Positions 15,001-25,980 of a stretch of DNA of 64,000 bases are shown here, piece by piece; positions within the stretch are counted from its first letter, which is position 1, and the number at the start of each line of letters is the position of its first letter. The notes below the pieces were generated by a model, which saw only the letters and a list, made by a program, of their open reading frames with translations, ran no database searches and was not told the DNA's origin. The stretch is from Bolinopsis microptera. Its lineage: Eukaryota; Ctenophora; Tentaculata; Lobata; Bolinopsidae. A program made the translations under genes and the position numbers. The DNA lies in contig NC_087077.1 of the NCBI RefSeq assembly GCF_026151205.1, forward strand, positions 2,604,001 through 2,668,000, written 5' to 3'.

Positions 15001-18000
15001 GACACCATGATTTTGAACAATGGAATGCCACTGTCACTAAACTTCAGTTCTACAGGATCAAAGACCCCAACGTCCATCAGATCCCTAAACGTCTTTCCCG
15101 CCCAACCGAAGTAGAGAGCACACGTCGTTACTGTAGCGACGAAGATGGATGCCAGCCAACTAAGAGGCATTTCGGATTTGTGGTATTCATCCCAAGGTTC
15201 GACATGCAAGTTAAATGGAAGGTAGACTGGGAGGTACACGCCCGAAACCCTTACATCAACATGGATGAAGATAACCAGGGATACTGGAACTACGGTGACT
15301 GTGATGGAGTTGTGGAGGAGTACATGGAGGATACAAGGTATCAGAACAAAGCGTTCTCCATCAACCAGGACCGTGGTTACTCTTTCTGGAGGTCTGTTGA
15401 GGAACATGATGAACAATGAACATGATGAACATTGTGGAGATATGAACTGGAATTAGATTTTGATAGTTTGAAACATTAATCTTGAAAGTAAATTAGCTAT
15501 CTTAACCGTGGTGTTATCTACTATCAACACTGGAAATATTAAACTTAGCCATCATCTGATATAAGAAATAAACGTTTAAGAGAGTAGCAGAATTCGATCT
15601 TTTGGTATTCGCAGTACAGGCTATCGTACCCTCAACCAATTTAAAGCATGAATTACTTAAATTGTGTAAATTTTATAGTGAATTGTGATGTAGATTTTAT
15701 GAATATTCTTTTAAGAATTATATAAAAATCGCATTTTTAATTAAAGAAAATTAACGAAAAGAAAAGAAACAAAAAGTTAAACAAACCTCTTCCAACACAA
15801 TCAACGACAACTTTTCCACTTTAGATCCAGCCTCCTGCACAGCGGCCACACTATTGCTCTCACTTTGTTTCGCTAACTTCAGCTTCCCTTTTCCTTCTTG
15901 ATTCTTCTTCTTTCTCTCTTTCCCCTCTTCTGACTTCTTCTTTTTCCGAACCTTCGAAGGCTTGTCCACATTAATGATTTCAGAAGAATTCTTGTCGGTT
16001 TTCTTCGGCTTGCTGTAAAAGTTCTCCAGTCCTCCAGCACTCTTTCTTTTCTTCCGCCTGCAATTGACAAACAATTAAAAAACCCAGTTTTAGAAAGCGA
16101 AATTCGCCCAGCTGGCCCAGAGCCAAGTCTATAAACGCAATAAACGCAGACCTGCAAATTGGAGTATCGTAAATCATTATTACTTGGCTGCGTTTTTGGC
16201 AGATATGTCCGCTACAAGTTTGGTGAAGTCTGCAGCCCCTGATTTTCCCGTCACGCAGTGCGACTGTGAAGCCTCGGAGAACAGCTCCGCTACGTTCTTC
16301 CCGGTACGTTCCGAGCTCGCATTTAGCTCCTTGACCTGCAGTAGTTGGGAGTGTCACAGAATAGTCACAGTGTATCGAATTAGTAGTCAGGGTGGTCAAT
16401 GGGGCCTGTCTTGACTGATTGGGTTTTACAATAGTATGGGATTTATAACTTTATGGTACAAATTAAGGCAAATCTTCTCGCCGTTAATTTGATTTATTTG
16501 TAGGTTTCTGGGATATTCTTAACTGAATTATCTGCGCTACATTTTTGGAGCAGCAAATCATGTTTTTGTCCACGAATTTGACTTGTTTTAAAGCTAGTAA
16601 CGGCCATCATCCATCCATCCACGGCATACAATCAAAAAATAAAATCGTGCATAAAACAGCAATTCTGTGATAAATAATGTCCAAAAATTCAAATATCTTG
16701 AGCCCTGACGATCACTTCGAAACCATCATTCGCAGTCATTTTGCACCCCGCTCGCTTCAAAGCATCTAACTACAAACGAACTCCTAGTTTGGGGGTTTTC
16801 AAGTTTTCAAACTTCAAAATACTCTAGAGCCTTTTCCCGACTATTTGGTTAAACATACTAGGAAATAAATAAATCAAATTCCTCAAATTAGAGAAGCCGT
16901 TCTCGGTAAATTTTCCATGTTTACAACGGACATCGTATTATTATCGTATGATTATAATAACTGTGGTCCATTCCGTAAGAGAGATAACCAAACATATCAG
17001 CTTTGTAACGATACATATTTTACCCGTATAAGGAATTTTACCAGGGCCCGGTACGTGGGAACCAGTACATTTCACTATATTGCAATTAATTAGTTCAAGT
17101 AAATAGAAGTCACACTTTTAACATTAGCGGTATTTCATTATTTATAAAACATTTTATTCATTTTTTTGCGTTATTATTTATAATTTTTTGCATATTATTC
17201 GTTTACCTATTTAAGGACAGGGTAAGTCAGCAGCATAGCATTGTCTAGTTTACAGTTCTAACTTAATAATTGACGCGTACATGATTATTAAGGCAAGATA
17301 TGGGTACGTGATTACTGATTGTGAGCGATATCTCATATCATAAGAAGTGGGTTGCATTCCGTAAGATAGCAATGATCTAGAGTTGTACAGGTACCAAGTG
17401 CAGAACTACAGTAAGATAATAATGATATATATTACCTTGTATCCTAGCTGATTAGCACAAGTAGCTATATATTACCTTGTATCCTAGCTGATTAGCACAA
17501 GTAGCTATACATTACCTTATATCCTAGCTGATTAGCACAAGTAGCTATACATTACCTTGTATCCTAGCTGATTAGCACAAGTAGCTATATATTACCTTGT
17601 ATCCTAGCTGATTTGCACAAGTAGCTATATATTACCTTGTATCCTAGCTGATTAGCACAAGTAGCTATATATTACCTTGTATCCTAGCTGATTAGCACAA
17701 GTAGCTATATATTACCTTGTATCCTAGCTGATTAGCACAAGTAGCTATATATTACCTTGTATCCTAGCTGATTAGCACAAGTAGCTATATATTACCTTGT
17801 ATCCTAGCTGATTAGCACAAGTAGCTATATATTACCTTGTATCCTAGCTGATTAGCACAAGTAGCTATATATTACCTTGTATCCTAGTTGATTAGCACAA
17901 GTAGCTATATATTACCTTGTATCCTAGCTGATTAGCACAAGTAGCTATATATTACCTTGTATCCTAGCTGATTAGCACAAGTAGCTATATATTACCTTGT

Positions 18001-21000
18001 ATCCTAGTTGATTAGCACAAGTAGCTATATATTACCTTGTATCCTAGCTGATTAGCACAAGTAGCTATATATTACCTTGTATCCTAGCTGATTAGCACAA
18101 GTAGCTATATATTACCTTGTATCCTAGTTGATTAGCACAAGTAGCTATATATTACCTTGTATCCTAGCTGATTAGCACAAGTAGCTATATATTACCTTGT
18201 ATCCTAGCTGATTAGCACAAGTAGCTATATATTACCTTGTATCCTAGCTGATTAGCACAAGTAGCTATATATTACCTTGTATCCTAGCTGATTAGCACAA
18301 GTAGCTATATATTACCTTGTATCCTAGCTGATTAGCACAAGTAGCTATATATTACCTTGTATCCCAGCTGATTAGCACAAGTAGCTATATATTACCTTGT
18401 ATCCTAGCTGATTAGCACAAGTAGCTATATATTACCTTGTATCCTAGCTGATTAGCAGTAGCTATATATTACCTTGTATCCTAGCTGATTAGCACAAGTA
18501 GCTATATATTACCTTGTATCCTAGCTGATTTGCACAAGTAGCTATATATTACCTTGTATCCCAGCTGATTAGCACAAGTAGCTATATATTACCTTGTATC
18601 CTAGCTGATTAGCACAAGTAGCTATATATTACCTTGTATCCTAGCTGATTAGCACAAGTAGCTATATATTACCTTGTATCCCAGCTGATTAGCACAAGTA
18701 GCTATATATTACCTTGTATCCTAGCTGATTAGCACAAGTAGCTATATATTACCTTGTATCCCAGCTGATTAGCACAAGTAGCTATATATTACCTTGTATC
18801 CTAGCTGATTAGCACAAGTAGCTATAGCCCCAGATTTGCCGACCCCCCATGGCCCGGTGATAAGAACTACATTATCTAACCACCGCATTTCTTCTCCGTC
18901 TGTATCAACGTACTCTGAGTCAGAGTCGGAATCCGAGTACGAACTGAAAATAAAGGGTTCTTCAGTCTTCTAACTTATAAATTTCAAATGTTTTGCAAAG
19001 CGTCTACAAAAAGATAAATAGATAATTTCGCTAATATCTTACTATATATATATAAAGCGAGACGATATATATATATATATATGGATGTATATATGGATCC
19101 GTGCCATTTTACTGACACCACGGCATCAACTTTAACGCGACTTTCCGCAGAAACCGTAAAAGATATACAACTGAAACTTTTTTGACTGGGTAAAATGCTT
19201 TAATGGCCTTCAAAAAACAGTTAGTACCACGATTTTTCGACAGTTAGTACCGCAAAAGGCGGCAAAAGGGGTGGGTGTCTCACGTATTATCCAAAAAAAC
19301 AGTTAGTACCGCAAAGGGGTGGGTGGGTCTTGTGAAAAATATCCAAAACTACACTTAGTCGACGTGATGTCCGGCACTTGGTACATGATCCCCCCGCTGG
19401 CATATAACTAACTTGTGTTTCTTCTTTTTTCTTATTTTCTCATTAAGAAGTCGAACCCTCCAGCCGTCCAGCCATTTGTAAAGCTGCTTAACTTCTGACT
19501 TATTACCGATTATCTTCTTGTAGTCCACCGGGCAGTAGATCTGATTCCAGGTCCTATCCTCCCACTGCTGTAACTAAGTGAAATGGGGTTAAAAAGTTAG
19601 TCAGACGTGGTACCTCCGGGACCTTTTATAGTTTTATGAATAAACAGTTAACGAACGTGAACGTCAAATTTTATGACTACCTCAATAATTAGGGCCGATA
19701 TTAAATAATTATCAAGAGGAAATTATAATTATTGCATATCATATTTTTATAAATTAAATTTGAGAAAGATACACTGAACTAATTAATGCACCAACCTCTT
19801 TAGGCCCCTCCGAGAGGAGATGACTGGGGGATCTCTTACAGTTAGTGTACTGCTGAACTATGTTCTCTACATTACTACTGGGGTGGTTAGTGGTCAGCTC
19901 ATCAACACACTCATCGTACCTCTTGCTACAAACCTGAGATAAAATATCATTATTCATTTGTGTTCTAGACAAAATGGATATAATCACTAGAATTTTATTA
20001 AAAGTTGCATTTTAGGTTGCAGGAATAAAAAGAACTGAAGTTAAAACAACATTACCTGGGATTTGTTAGTTGGAGGTTGAGGGATCTCGTGTCTGAAGCC
20101 TGTTCTAAGGGCGTCCAGATCAAGGTCAAAGTCCTCTAGATATTCTGGGTCCTGAAATAATATTATGATGGCTATTTATTCACAATATGATTCTGAGATG
20201 ATTCTGCTGTAACGTTTTTAAAAAACTACCCTCAAATTCACCAACAAATTCAATTTCGAACTTATCGTAAAATTCACTTACATCTTCTAACAGAGGGTAC
20301 ATGATGATTTCTTTTGATAATCCACAGTGTGATATTTTGGGCCAAACGACCTCATCTGATAACTTTGGAGCACTGTAAAACATTGAGTATTTATGTATCC
20401 TTTCCGATGGGATTAATATTAATCCCATTACAAACACAATAGTTTGCCAAGTAAAAAGCAACAATTCTATTGTTATAGTTTAGGAATTTATAAAGCCAGA
20501 CCAACAAATAAACCTGGCTGCAGAAGCAGGAGTAGGAGAACTACTAGACATGTGAATTGGAGAACTCCTGTTGGAGGACGACACCAGCATCAGTTTCTTA
20601 GCTTCCTGCATGAGACTGGAACTACTCATTCGGGCAGGTTCTGCTGCCTTCTTCTTCTTGTCAGCTCCTTTACCACCTAGTGCAATAGTTTAATAAACTA
20701 GTACGTCATATCATAACTAAAGTCTTGAAGTTAAAAAGTTGATTTTCATCTTATAAACATTGGAATAAAATTTGCCAAATCAAATCGTGTGGTTACCTAA
20801 AACTGCTGATACGGATCGTCTAGGCTTGGGTTTATCATCGATTATAAAAAGCTCATCTTCTAAAGGAGGTGTGTTCTCTTTCCCTTTCTTTTTGCTGGGG
20901 GTCTTCTTTTTACAACTCTTCCGTTTTGTATCATCTACAATGGAGTTGATTATAAAACCTAAAGAATCAATTCATATGTTGGAACGAACTAAATATGGTT

Positions 21001-22185
21001 ATTGAAACTATAATATGCCATAGAAAATTTCAAAGATCATGTGATTATCATATTCGACAAGAGTTGTAAGCGAAATTTAATCATAATTCTGAAAATTGAG
21101 AGTTTAAAAAAGCAGCACAGCTTACCTTCATCCTCAGATAAATCGATAGTAAATCGTTCAACTGGCTTTCTTGTTCTCCCACTTCTGCGACCAGTTACAC
21201 TGGTATCCATAGTAGATACATGATCATCTTCAGTTGAAGCTTGTAATGTGGGGGATTTACTTCTTTTATGTTCTGATTCAACAGCTGATGAGATTTTAAT
21301 TTCTTCATCAGAATCTGATTCTAACATCATCTTACTTCTTCGACCAAAACTAGAATCGACATCAGCCTCTTCATCATCTGAAGTTGAACTACTAGCATCA
21401 CGTTCTGGAGATTTACTCCTTCCAGATTTTTCTGGTTCTGCACTAGTCAAATTATCCATTTCCTCATCAGAATCTGATAAAACTAAATGGTTGCTGCTCT
21501 TACACTTGGCTCTGATAGGCGAATCTGTAAATTTTACAGGACTGGTTGACAATTTAAGACAATCTTTTGCTTTCGATGCTAAAATTGAATCAACCTTATT
21601 TACATGATTTTTTCCAAAAACTTTCTTTTCTTTGTTCTTAGGCAACAGTTTTACAACGTTTTTCTTACCAGATTTAGATTTAGAGTTTGACGGACCAGCT
21701 TTATCTGGGTTGTCCTTTGGCAACACTTCTTTAACTTTAGATTTAGAGTATGACAAAACATCCTTCACAGATTGAGGTGGGCTCTTGGTGCAACCATTAA
21801 CCACTTTATCTAGATCATCCTTTGGCAACACTTCTTTAACTTTAGATTTAGAGTATGACAAAACATCCTTCACAGATTGAGTTGGGCTCTTGGTGCAGCT
21901 ATCAGCTTGTTTAGATGTTTGCTGCTCAGCTTCTGGGATCACAACCATGGGAGGGAGAGCAGCTATGTTGTTTTGCTTCACACGAAGCGTTGACAAAGAG
22001 AGCTTTCTCCTCTTACCAACGTCACCAGTACTGACAACACTTTTTCTTTTTGAAGAACTAGATGGCGTTGCATTTGATTCTTGTAGCAAATCCTCTATAA
22101 CGATACAGTCAGAAGGTGCTGGTTGCCTGTCTGTACTTTGAGATGGTTGCTTGAAAAACTTATGTAATGTACCTGATGTTGACAT
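9061..22185 (-). CDS. ATAD5: ATAD5/Elg1, AAA+ RFC-like PCNA unloader large subunit
   Basis: Twelve minus-strand exons: 22185-21126, 20934-20797, 20676-20514, 20372-20282, 20151-20056, 19933-19796, 19573-19413, 18943-18793, 16335-16184, 16057-15787, 10687-10526, 9864-9061. Lengths sum to 1129 codons including the stop, with every phase matching. Exon 1 is disordered, acidic and Ser-rich, and opens with a PIP-box-like TLHKFFKQ. Exon 8 carries Walker A (TGPWGVGKSGA). Exon 9 carries the RFC box ELNASSERTGKNV. Exons 10-11 give Walker B SLIVLEE joined to IDIAFEEDRGF, then sensor 1 RPIILTSNN. The C-terminus has the family ending ICKVDKIKEESGAKRRF. Linker exon 10 has a second PIP-like motif, LENFYSK. 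The protein replaces RFC1 in an RFC2-5 complex to unload PCNA in the nucleus. It is shorter than the human protein. One intron holds a nested gene, and the Walker A exon abuts a minisatellite. Confidence 0.93.
10092..10505. mobile_element. 414-bp MITE, PIF/Harbinger-like
   Basis: Terminal inverted repeats GGGGTCGTTCACATATTACG... and its complement at the right end, flanked on both sides by TAA (10089-10091 and 10506-10508). A 3-bp TAA duplication with G-rich ends fits PIF/Harbinger. The inside has three long C tracts and no coding capacity. It lies in the last intron of ATAD5. Confidence 0.75.
11190..11625 (+). mobile_element. Degenerate non-LTR retrotransposon fragment (tentative)
   Basis: Translation around 11242-11493 resembles the linker between endonuclease and RT of a LINE (ELWDCVKF, interrupted by a stop, then KIR in another frame). 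It is followed by a TTTGATTTGATTTGATTTGA run near 11600, which looks like a LINE tail. It lies within the ATAD5 intron. The similarity is weak and judged by eye. Confidence 0.3.
11928..12055. repeat. About 125-bp GC-rich foldback element
   Basis: The left arm ACGGTCATAGAACAGACAA is repeated in inverse at the right end (TTGTCTGTTCTATGACCGT, one base differing). The inner part is built of GGTCGGTCGG and CCGACCGG motifs that also pair. GC content is far above the surroundings. It probably is a small non-autonomous transposon within the ATAD5 intron. Confidence 0.65.
12713..12831 (+). repeat. 119-bp dispersed repeat, copy 1
   Basis: Identical over 119 bp to 25862-25980. It contains complementary segments CTACACGG and CCGTGTAG, and CTAGTCCCCTG facing CAGGGATTGGCTAG, so a folded RNA or DNA form is possible. 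No coding frame. Confidence 0.85.
12832..14513. other. ATAD5 intron, no clear feature
   Basis: AT-rich intronic DNA. The 113-codon open frame at 13093-13434 has no recognisable domain and unconvincing composition, so I do not call it a gene. The last few hundred bases would be the promoter region of the nested secreted-protein gene. Confidence 0.45.
14514..15419 (+). CDS. Secreted acidic protein, intronless gene nested in an ATAD5 intron
   Basis: Single-exon 301-residue frame starting MRAWQVILVLLLLVPLLDAQ, a clear signal peptide with cleavage likely after DAQ. Next comes a Lys/Asn-rich patch, then an Asp/Glu/Ser-rich low-complexity segment (about residues 40-90) with repeated DDSR and EKE units. 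A folded C-terminal half follows, with six cysteines, aromatic-rich strands and an N-glycosylation site (NAT). I do not recognise the family. AATAAA at about 15567 would serve as poly(A) signal. It lies inside the 5.1 kb last-but-one coding intron of ATAD5, on the opposite strand. The acidic stretch suggests calcium or matrix interaction, but that is inference. The absence of introns may indicate retroposition. The long antisense frame 14763-15416 is a shadow. Confidence 0.8.
   Translation: MRAWQVILVLLLLVPLLDAQKNKKGGKNNKNNKNKDVSSRQDDQDDHDDEEGPQNMEDDSRDDSSDDSREKEQDNSREKEEDDSGENELPLPRNTMLTEDNDVEVDGMYQMFSGDANCKVSCKGSVSGMTTLDPRYPYYRYINVDITKCFKDDLVFPPDFAPRHHDFEQWNATVTKLQFYRIKDPNVHQIPKRLSRPTEVESTRRYCSDEDGCQPTKRHFGFVVFIPRFDMQVKWKVDWEVHARNPYINMDEDNQGYWNYGDCDGVVEEYMEDTRYQNKAFSINQDRGYSFWRSVEEHDEQ
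16336..17420. other. ATAD5 intron between the RFC-box exon and the minisatellite
   Basis: AT-rich, no coding sequence or RNA gene seen. The phrase CATTCCGTAAGA occurs twice (about 16970 and 17352), which may mark an old duplication. Confidence 0.4.
17425..18826 (-). repeat. 40-bp minisatellite, about 35 copies, made from an exon end plus its splice donor
   Basis: Read on the minus strand, the unit consists of TATAGCTACTTGTGC, TAATCAGCTAGGATACAAG and GTAATA. The right-most copy is the last 34 nt of ATAD5 exon 8 (encoding part of AIATCANQLGYK) plus six intron bases. The array therefore starts inside the exon at 18826 and repeats the 5' splice site AAG|GTAATA about 35 times through the intron. 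Copies are nearly identical, with rare single-base changes (T for A, C for T). One copy near 18455 has lost 3 bp. Confidence 0.95.
19042..19330. repeat. AT microsatellites and short direct repeats
   Basis: TATATA runs at 19042-19055 and 19066-19084, followed by three copies of CAGTTAGTACC and two of a GGGGTGGGTG-containing segment (19219-19330). It is in an ATAD5 intron and possibly is a degraded transposon end. Confidence 0.45.
21694..21900 (-). repeat. ATAD5: In-frame 105-bp tandem duplication inside ATAD5 exon 1
   Basis: Residues 97-131 and 132-166 of the predicted protein are near-identical 35-residue blocks, each beginning CTKSP and containing QSVKDVLSYSKSKVKEVLPK. Only a few substitutions separate them (T/P, DL/NP), so the duplication is recent. 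It expands the disordered N-terminal region. Confidence 0.9.
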
Positions 22186-22189
22186 ACTA

Positions 22190-22787
22190 GAAATTGTTTA
22201 TTTTAATTGAGTTATAATTGCTAGAATTTGCACCGGTCAAGAAAAATTAGCTTGAATTAATTTTGTTCATTTACCACGAAATATGATCTCTTCAGACTTC
22301 AGTAAAATAAAACTTTCAAACAATATACATTATATGGTCATTGTCCAGCTATGAGGTTGGGCACCCCCGAAAGTAAAAAACCAATAAAACGGTAAAATAT
22401 ATTCCCAATAATTCGGCTGTCTGACTGAGTGACTGGATAAATTTAATTTACAGTTTATATATCTCCACCGAAATCCACACATTTTAGCATTAATGCGCAT
22501 AGCTTCTCTCAACTATTTTCACAGTTGTTCCTGAAGTTACATTAAACAACCCGCATTAAGAGATTTCTATTTGGATTCCATACAATTAGCTTTAGTCGTA
22601 CAGGAAACAGTTTAAAAACATTTTATCAGTCAACGAATTGATTGGAAATAAAATATTACACAAACGATATTTAAATAATACAACTTTTAAGTAATGAATA
22701 AAAACTCTGATCAAGTTACATGTTAACTAGTAACGGTTAAAAAGAATGAAGTATTATCAACTTAACTAGGGAGTATTGAAATGGTTT
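22190..22787. other. Spacer upstream of ATAD5
   Basis: About 600 bp between the stop codon of the small basic-protein gene and the ATAD5 start codon, presumably holding the ATAD5 promoter. AT-rich; no motif I can defend. Confidence 0.5.
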
Positions 22788-23687
22788 TTATCTCTGACGC
22801 TTCCTCTTTTTGGGAGGTTGACCCTTATTCTTTGTTGCTCTTGTTAACATCCTGAGGTACAATACTGTCATATAAATGAATGAATAGAAGTAGCTCAACT
22901 CTAATAACTGGACTCAACTGATCAGTACAATCTTATTTTTAGTAATAATCAGTTTAGTTCAGGAAGCATCCCGTGCACAGAGCTTGGTCTACATATATAT
23001 TAAATTATTAACCATTCATTCTGTATGTGCACGAAAATTTATTTCAATCAAAGAAGTAACTTTTGTTTTATTATATTATTATGATACATGATTCAAAAAC
23101 AAACGAATCGAAAAGCCATAACTTACTCTTCAGCTAACTCATTGATTCGTAATGTATACTTTTCAAGTTCTTCAAGAGGGAGTTCATGTATAAGGTAAGT
23201 CAAGCTTTTGATGACCTGGAGCGTCTGCTTCCTACATCTCGCCAACTCGAGTTCCCTCTTTTTCTGTGAATATATATGTTACAACAATTATAAATTGATT
23301 CGCAATAGACATTACAACTCTGACCTTCGGCAATAAAATGAAGAAGCGCAAGTGCCAAGTCATGACATCCGTTTTGGATAATGTATGTAATGATCTCAAA
23401 TTATTGCGGTAGAGGAACTTCCATTTAACAGCCTTTTTGTAAACTGAAGCTTATTGTGTTTGAGAAAAACATCGATAGGTGAAGTTTCGAGCAAGAACTC
23501 GTCGAACCTAATCCAAACTTAATATTTATATTTACCTCAAGTCTTAGCGGCATTATCGATTCTTCGATGTTCATGCTTGTTGACGGTCCAGGCTGAGAAT
23601 CTTCTACAGTATCTACATCGTCATTGGATGATGCATTATGTAGCCCTGATCTACTGAAACATCTTTCCCCTCCTCCAGCTCCGCCAT
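22788..23687 (-). CDS. Small nuclear-type basic protein, 3' three exons, family unknown
   Basis: Minus-strand exons 23687-23536, 23263-23136, 22851-22788 (stop TAA) join in consistent phase. The visible product has an acidic stretch (SSNDDVDTVEDSQPGPS), then a helical segment probably forming a coiled coil (KKRELELARCRKQTLQ to LPLEELEKYTLRINELAEE), and ends in a basic tail, PPKKRKRQR, resembling a nuclear localisation signal. The N-terminus was not found. The upstream exons would lie beyond a LINE insertion starting about 20 bp past the first visible splice acceptor. It is transcribed in the same direction as ATAD5, which starts about 600 bp downstream. I do not recognise the family. Confidence 0.6.
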
Positions 23688-23704
23688 CTGTTGAGTGATT
23701 TCAC

Positions 23705-25353
23705 AAGTGGACAATGCTGTTTCGTGGACAATGCTGTCTCGTGGACAATGCTGTCTCGTATTATGATCACACCAACATCCTCATCTGCACCTGATGTCAC
23801 AGCCTTTGGACCACTCATTATCGGCAGTAGACCCATAACATATACATGTCAATCAACTGTTCTTGGACTGAGGATAGACGACAAACTTACGTTCAAGAGT
23901 CACGCAAAATTTAAATTGAAACAATGCTGGTTTGCCTGGTACAGGATCACTCAAAACTCCACCCGCCACAGAGGCCTGAATGCAAGCTCACTCAAAATGC
24001 TCTTCAAAACAGTAGTACTCACAAAACTTCTATATGCTGCTCCAATATGGCTAAAAGATAACCTAGACACTTTCAAAGACTTCTATGCCAGGGTCCTCTT
24101 GAAAATAAGTGGATCCACTCACCATCCTCCCAAAGATTTGACATCTGTCGCGCTTGGAATTCCACCCCTTGAGATATCCTACAAGATGATCACTATAAAA
24201 TTCATAATAAAAGCACTTACAAGTGACCCATTTATGCAAGGACTCATCTTACAGCTAGAGGAGGCAAAGGCCCATCGATATCAGCACCATATTGATGAGA
24301 TACGTAAGTTCCTAACGTGGACAAGGGGGTCCAACGAGCTCAACAGAAGCAGAACAGACCTTCTGACTAGTGTCCACAACGGTGTTGTCAGCTTTTCAAA
24401 AGACGAAATAACCCGCTTTATGGACTTCACTTGGAATAAACATCTCCTACTGAACCCTAGAATAAATCTGGGTGAGATACTGGATAACATCGATGAGAGG
24501 AGCAAAAAGTTGTTTCCTCGCTACTCAAGCAGGAGCACAGACACTAAAGTAATGTCTCTCTTGCATGGCCATGACATCACCTTCACAGCATTCAAGGCAA
24601 GGGTTGCCAACAACTGCGACCCTCAGTGTCCGAATTGTCAGATGTTGGACAACAATTACCATCGAATCTTCTCTTGTCCACTGTACCGCTGTTCCTACAG
24701 AGAAACCATTCAAGAGCACTCCACTAGTGACCAACCATGCTGGTCTATCTTAAGAGATGGTAGTGATGGCAGCATCACTGCCTTCCGATCTTTAGCACAG
24801 ATCGCCATCGATGAACTATCATAGAATTGATACTTATACTTATTAGTGCTCCTTCACCTCCATCCCCCTTCATGTCCTACATCTCCTTATGACATCACTC
24901 CCCCTTCAGCCTCTACTACTCCTTTACTACTCCATCTACTGCCTCATCTTCTGGACATCATTATCTTCTAGTTTAGTTGAGAATTCTCAACACCCACTTC
25001 CAAGTCGAGTAATCTCGACCCACTTAGTCCACATACCTTGCAAACTTACAGCAGGGTATTTGTAATGGTCTAAGTCCCTAATACACGCCAAAGATGGTTC
25101 CTCTATACTCAACCGTAGGAGAAGAGAATTAGGTGACTGTATTTTGTTCTAATGTTGATATTAATATAAGTATGTTCTAGTTGTTACTCCTTTTGTTTTA
25201 ACGTTTATATGGTACTCTCCTTAAATTATTTCAATGCAGTCACTCAGATGATTTTTAAATCAGGACACTTAAATAAAGACACATACTCTGCCCACAATAA
25301 GGGGCCATAATTTTTAAATTATGTAACAGTATAGAATTATTATTATTATTATT
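23705..25353 (+). mobile_element. 5'-truncated LINE with RT C-terminal region and ATT tail
   Basis: The open frame from about 23700 to 24824 encodes the thumb and C-terminal region of a non-LTR retrotransposon polyprotein (VLGLRIDDKLTFKSH, VVLTKLLYAAPIWL, IPPLEISYKM). It ends with a zinc knuckle CDPQCPNC-x8-H-x4-C typical of Jockey/I/CR1-type elements. RT catalytic motifs are absent, so the copy is dead. A 3' UTR of about 500 bp ends in an ATT microsatellite at 25335-25353. Three tandem copies of a 17-bp GACAATGCTGTCTCGTG unit lie at the 5' edge. It inserted next to the first visible exon of the minus-strand small gene. Confidence 0.85.
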
Positions 25354-25418
25354 GTCTCGTAATTTGCACACTGGCAAAGTAAGTACTGGGTAAGTATTTA
25401 GCCGATTTCGAAGATTAA

Positions 25419-25635
25419 ATTTAAGTTACACAAAAACTAGCGGACCTAACGGCAATATCGGATAGCTAGTGGAAACTAGCGGATGTCTTACGGAAGCTAG
25501 TACTATTCTCCGCTAGTTTGAGCGCAGGGTCCGCTAGCAGCTAGGTATAAACAATAAATGCTGCATTTTAGCGCATCTCCGTTGGGCACCCGCTCGCTTC
25601 CGCTAGCAATCCGCTGGCTTTTGTGTAACTTAAAT
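25419..25635. mobile_element. About 215-bp MITE with TTAAGTTACACAAAA ends
   Basis: TTAAGTTACACAAAAACTAG at the left and its imperfect inverse (AGCCAGCGGA facing CTAGCGGA) at the right end. The interior has several CCGCTAG/CTAGCGG palindromes. No coding capacity. Confidence 0.6.
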
Positions 25636-25695
25636 CCGGCAATACGGACCTGTGAATTGTCCACAACTGTAAGAAAGTGCTTGAACACGAGCTGA

Positions 25696-25787
25696 GGGGT
25701 CGTTAACATAATACGTAATTATACGAGTGGGAGGAATGTTTCGAAATTGTTGCGCTACTGATCAGTAATTTATGATTTAACAACCCC
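25696..25787. mobile_element. Short decayed relative of the Harbinger-like MITE
   Basis: GGGGTCGTTAACATAATACG at the left and AACAACCCC at the right match the termini of the 10092-10505 element with several mismatches. The interior is reduced to about 50 bp. Confidence 0.5.
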
Positions 25788-25861
25788 TAAATTTGAACGC
25801 GCGTGTACAATTTTATATATTTCATAATACTGATCTATCTAGCTTGTTTTATTTTACTATA

Positions 25862-25980
25862 TATGCCCCGCTTACTAGTTTAGCTCTTTCTAGTCCCCTG
25901 CTACACGGCATGTAAACAGGGATTGGCTAGTTAGAGGCGGTCCGTGTAGGCCTTACACTGTGCTTTCAGCAATACTCATA
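25862..25980 (+). repeat. 119-bp dispersed repeat, copy 2
   Basis: Identical over 119 bp to 12713-12831, 13 kb away. The flanks differ, which indicates dispersal rather than segmental duplication. Confidence 0.85.

Noticed and set aside
14763-15416. 217-codon antisense frame
   Set aside because: Shadow of the secreted-protein gene, which has a signal peptide and coherent composition on the plus strand.
17425-18826. Possible CRISPR array
   Set aside because: Units are contiguous with no variable spacers, in a eukaryotic intron; it is a minisatellite.
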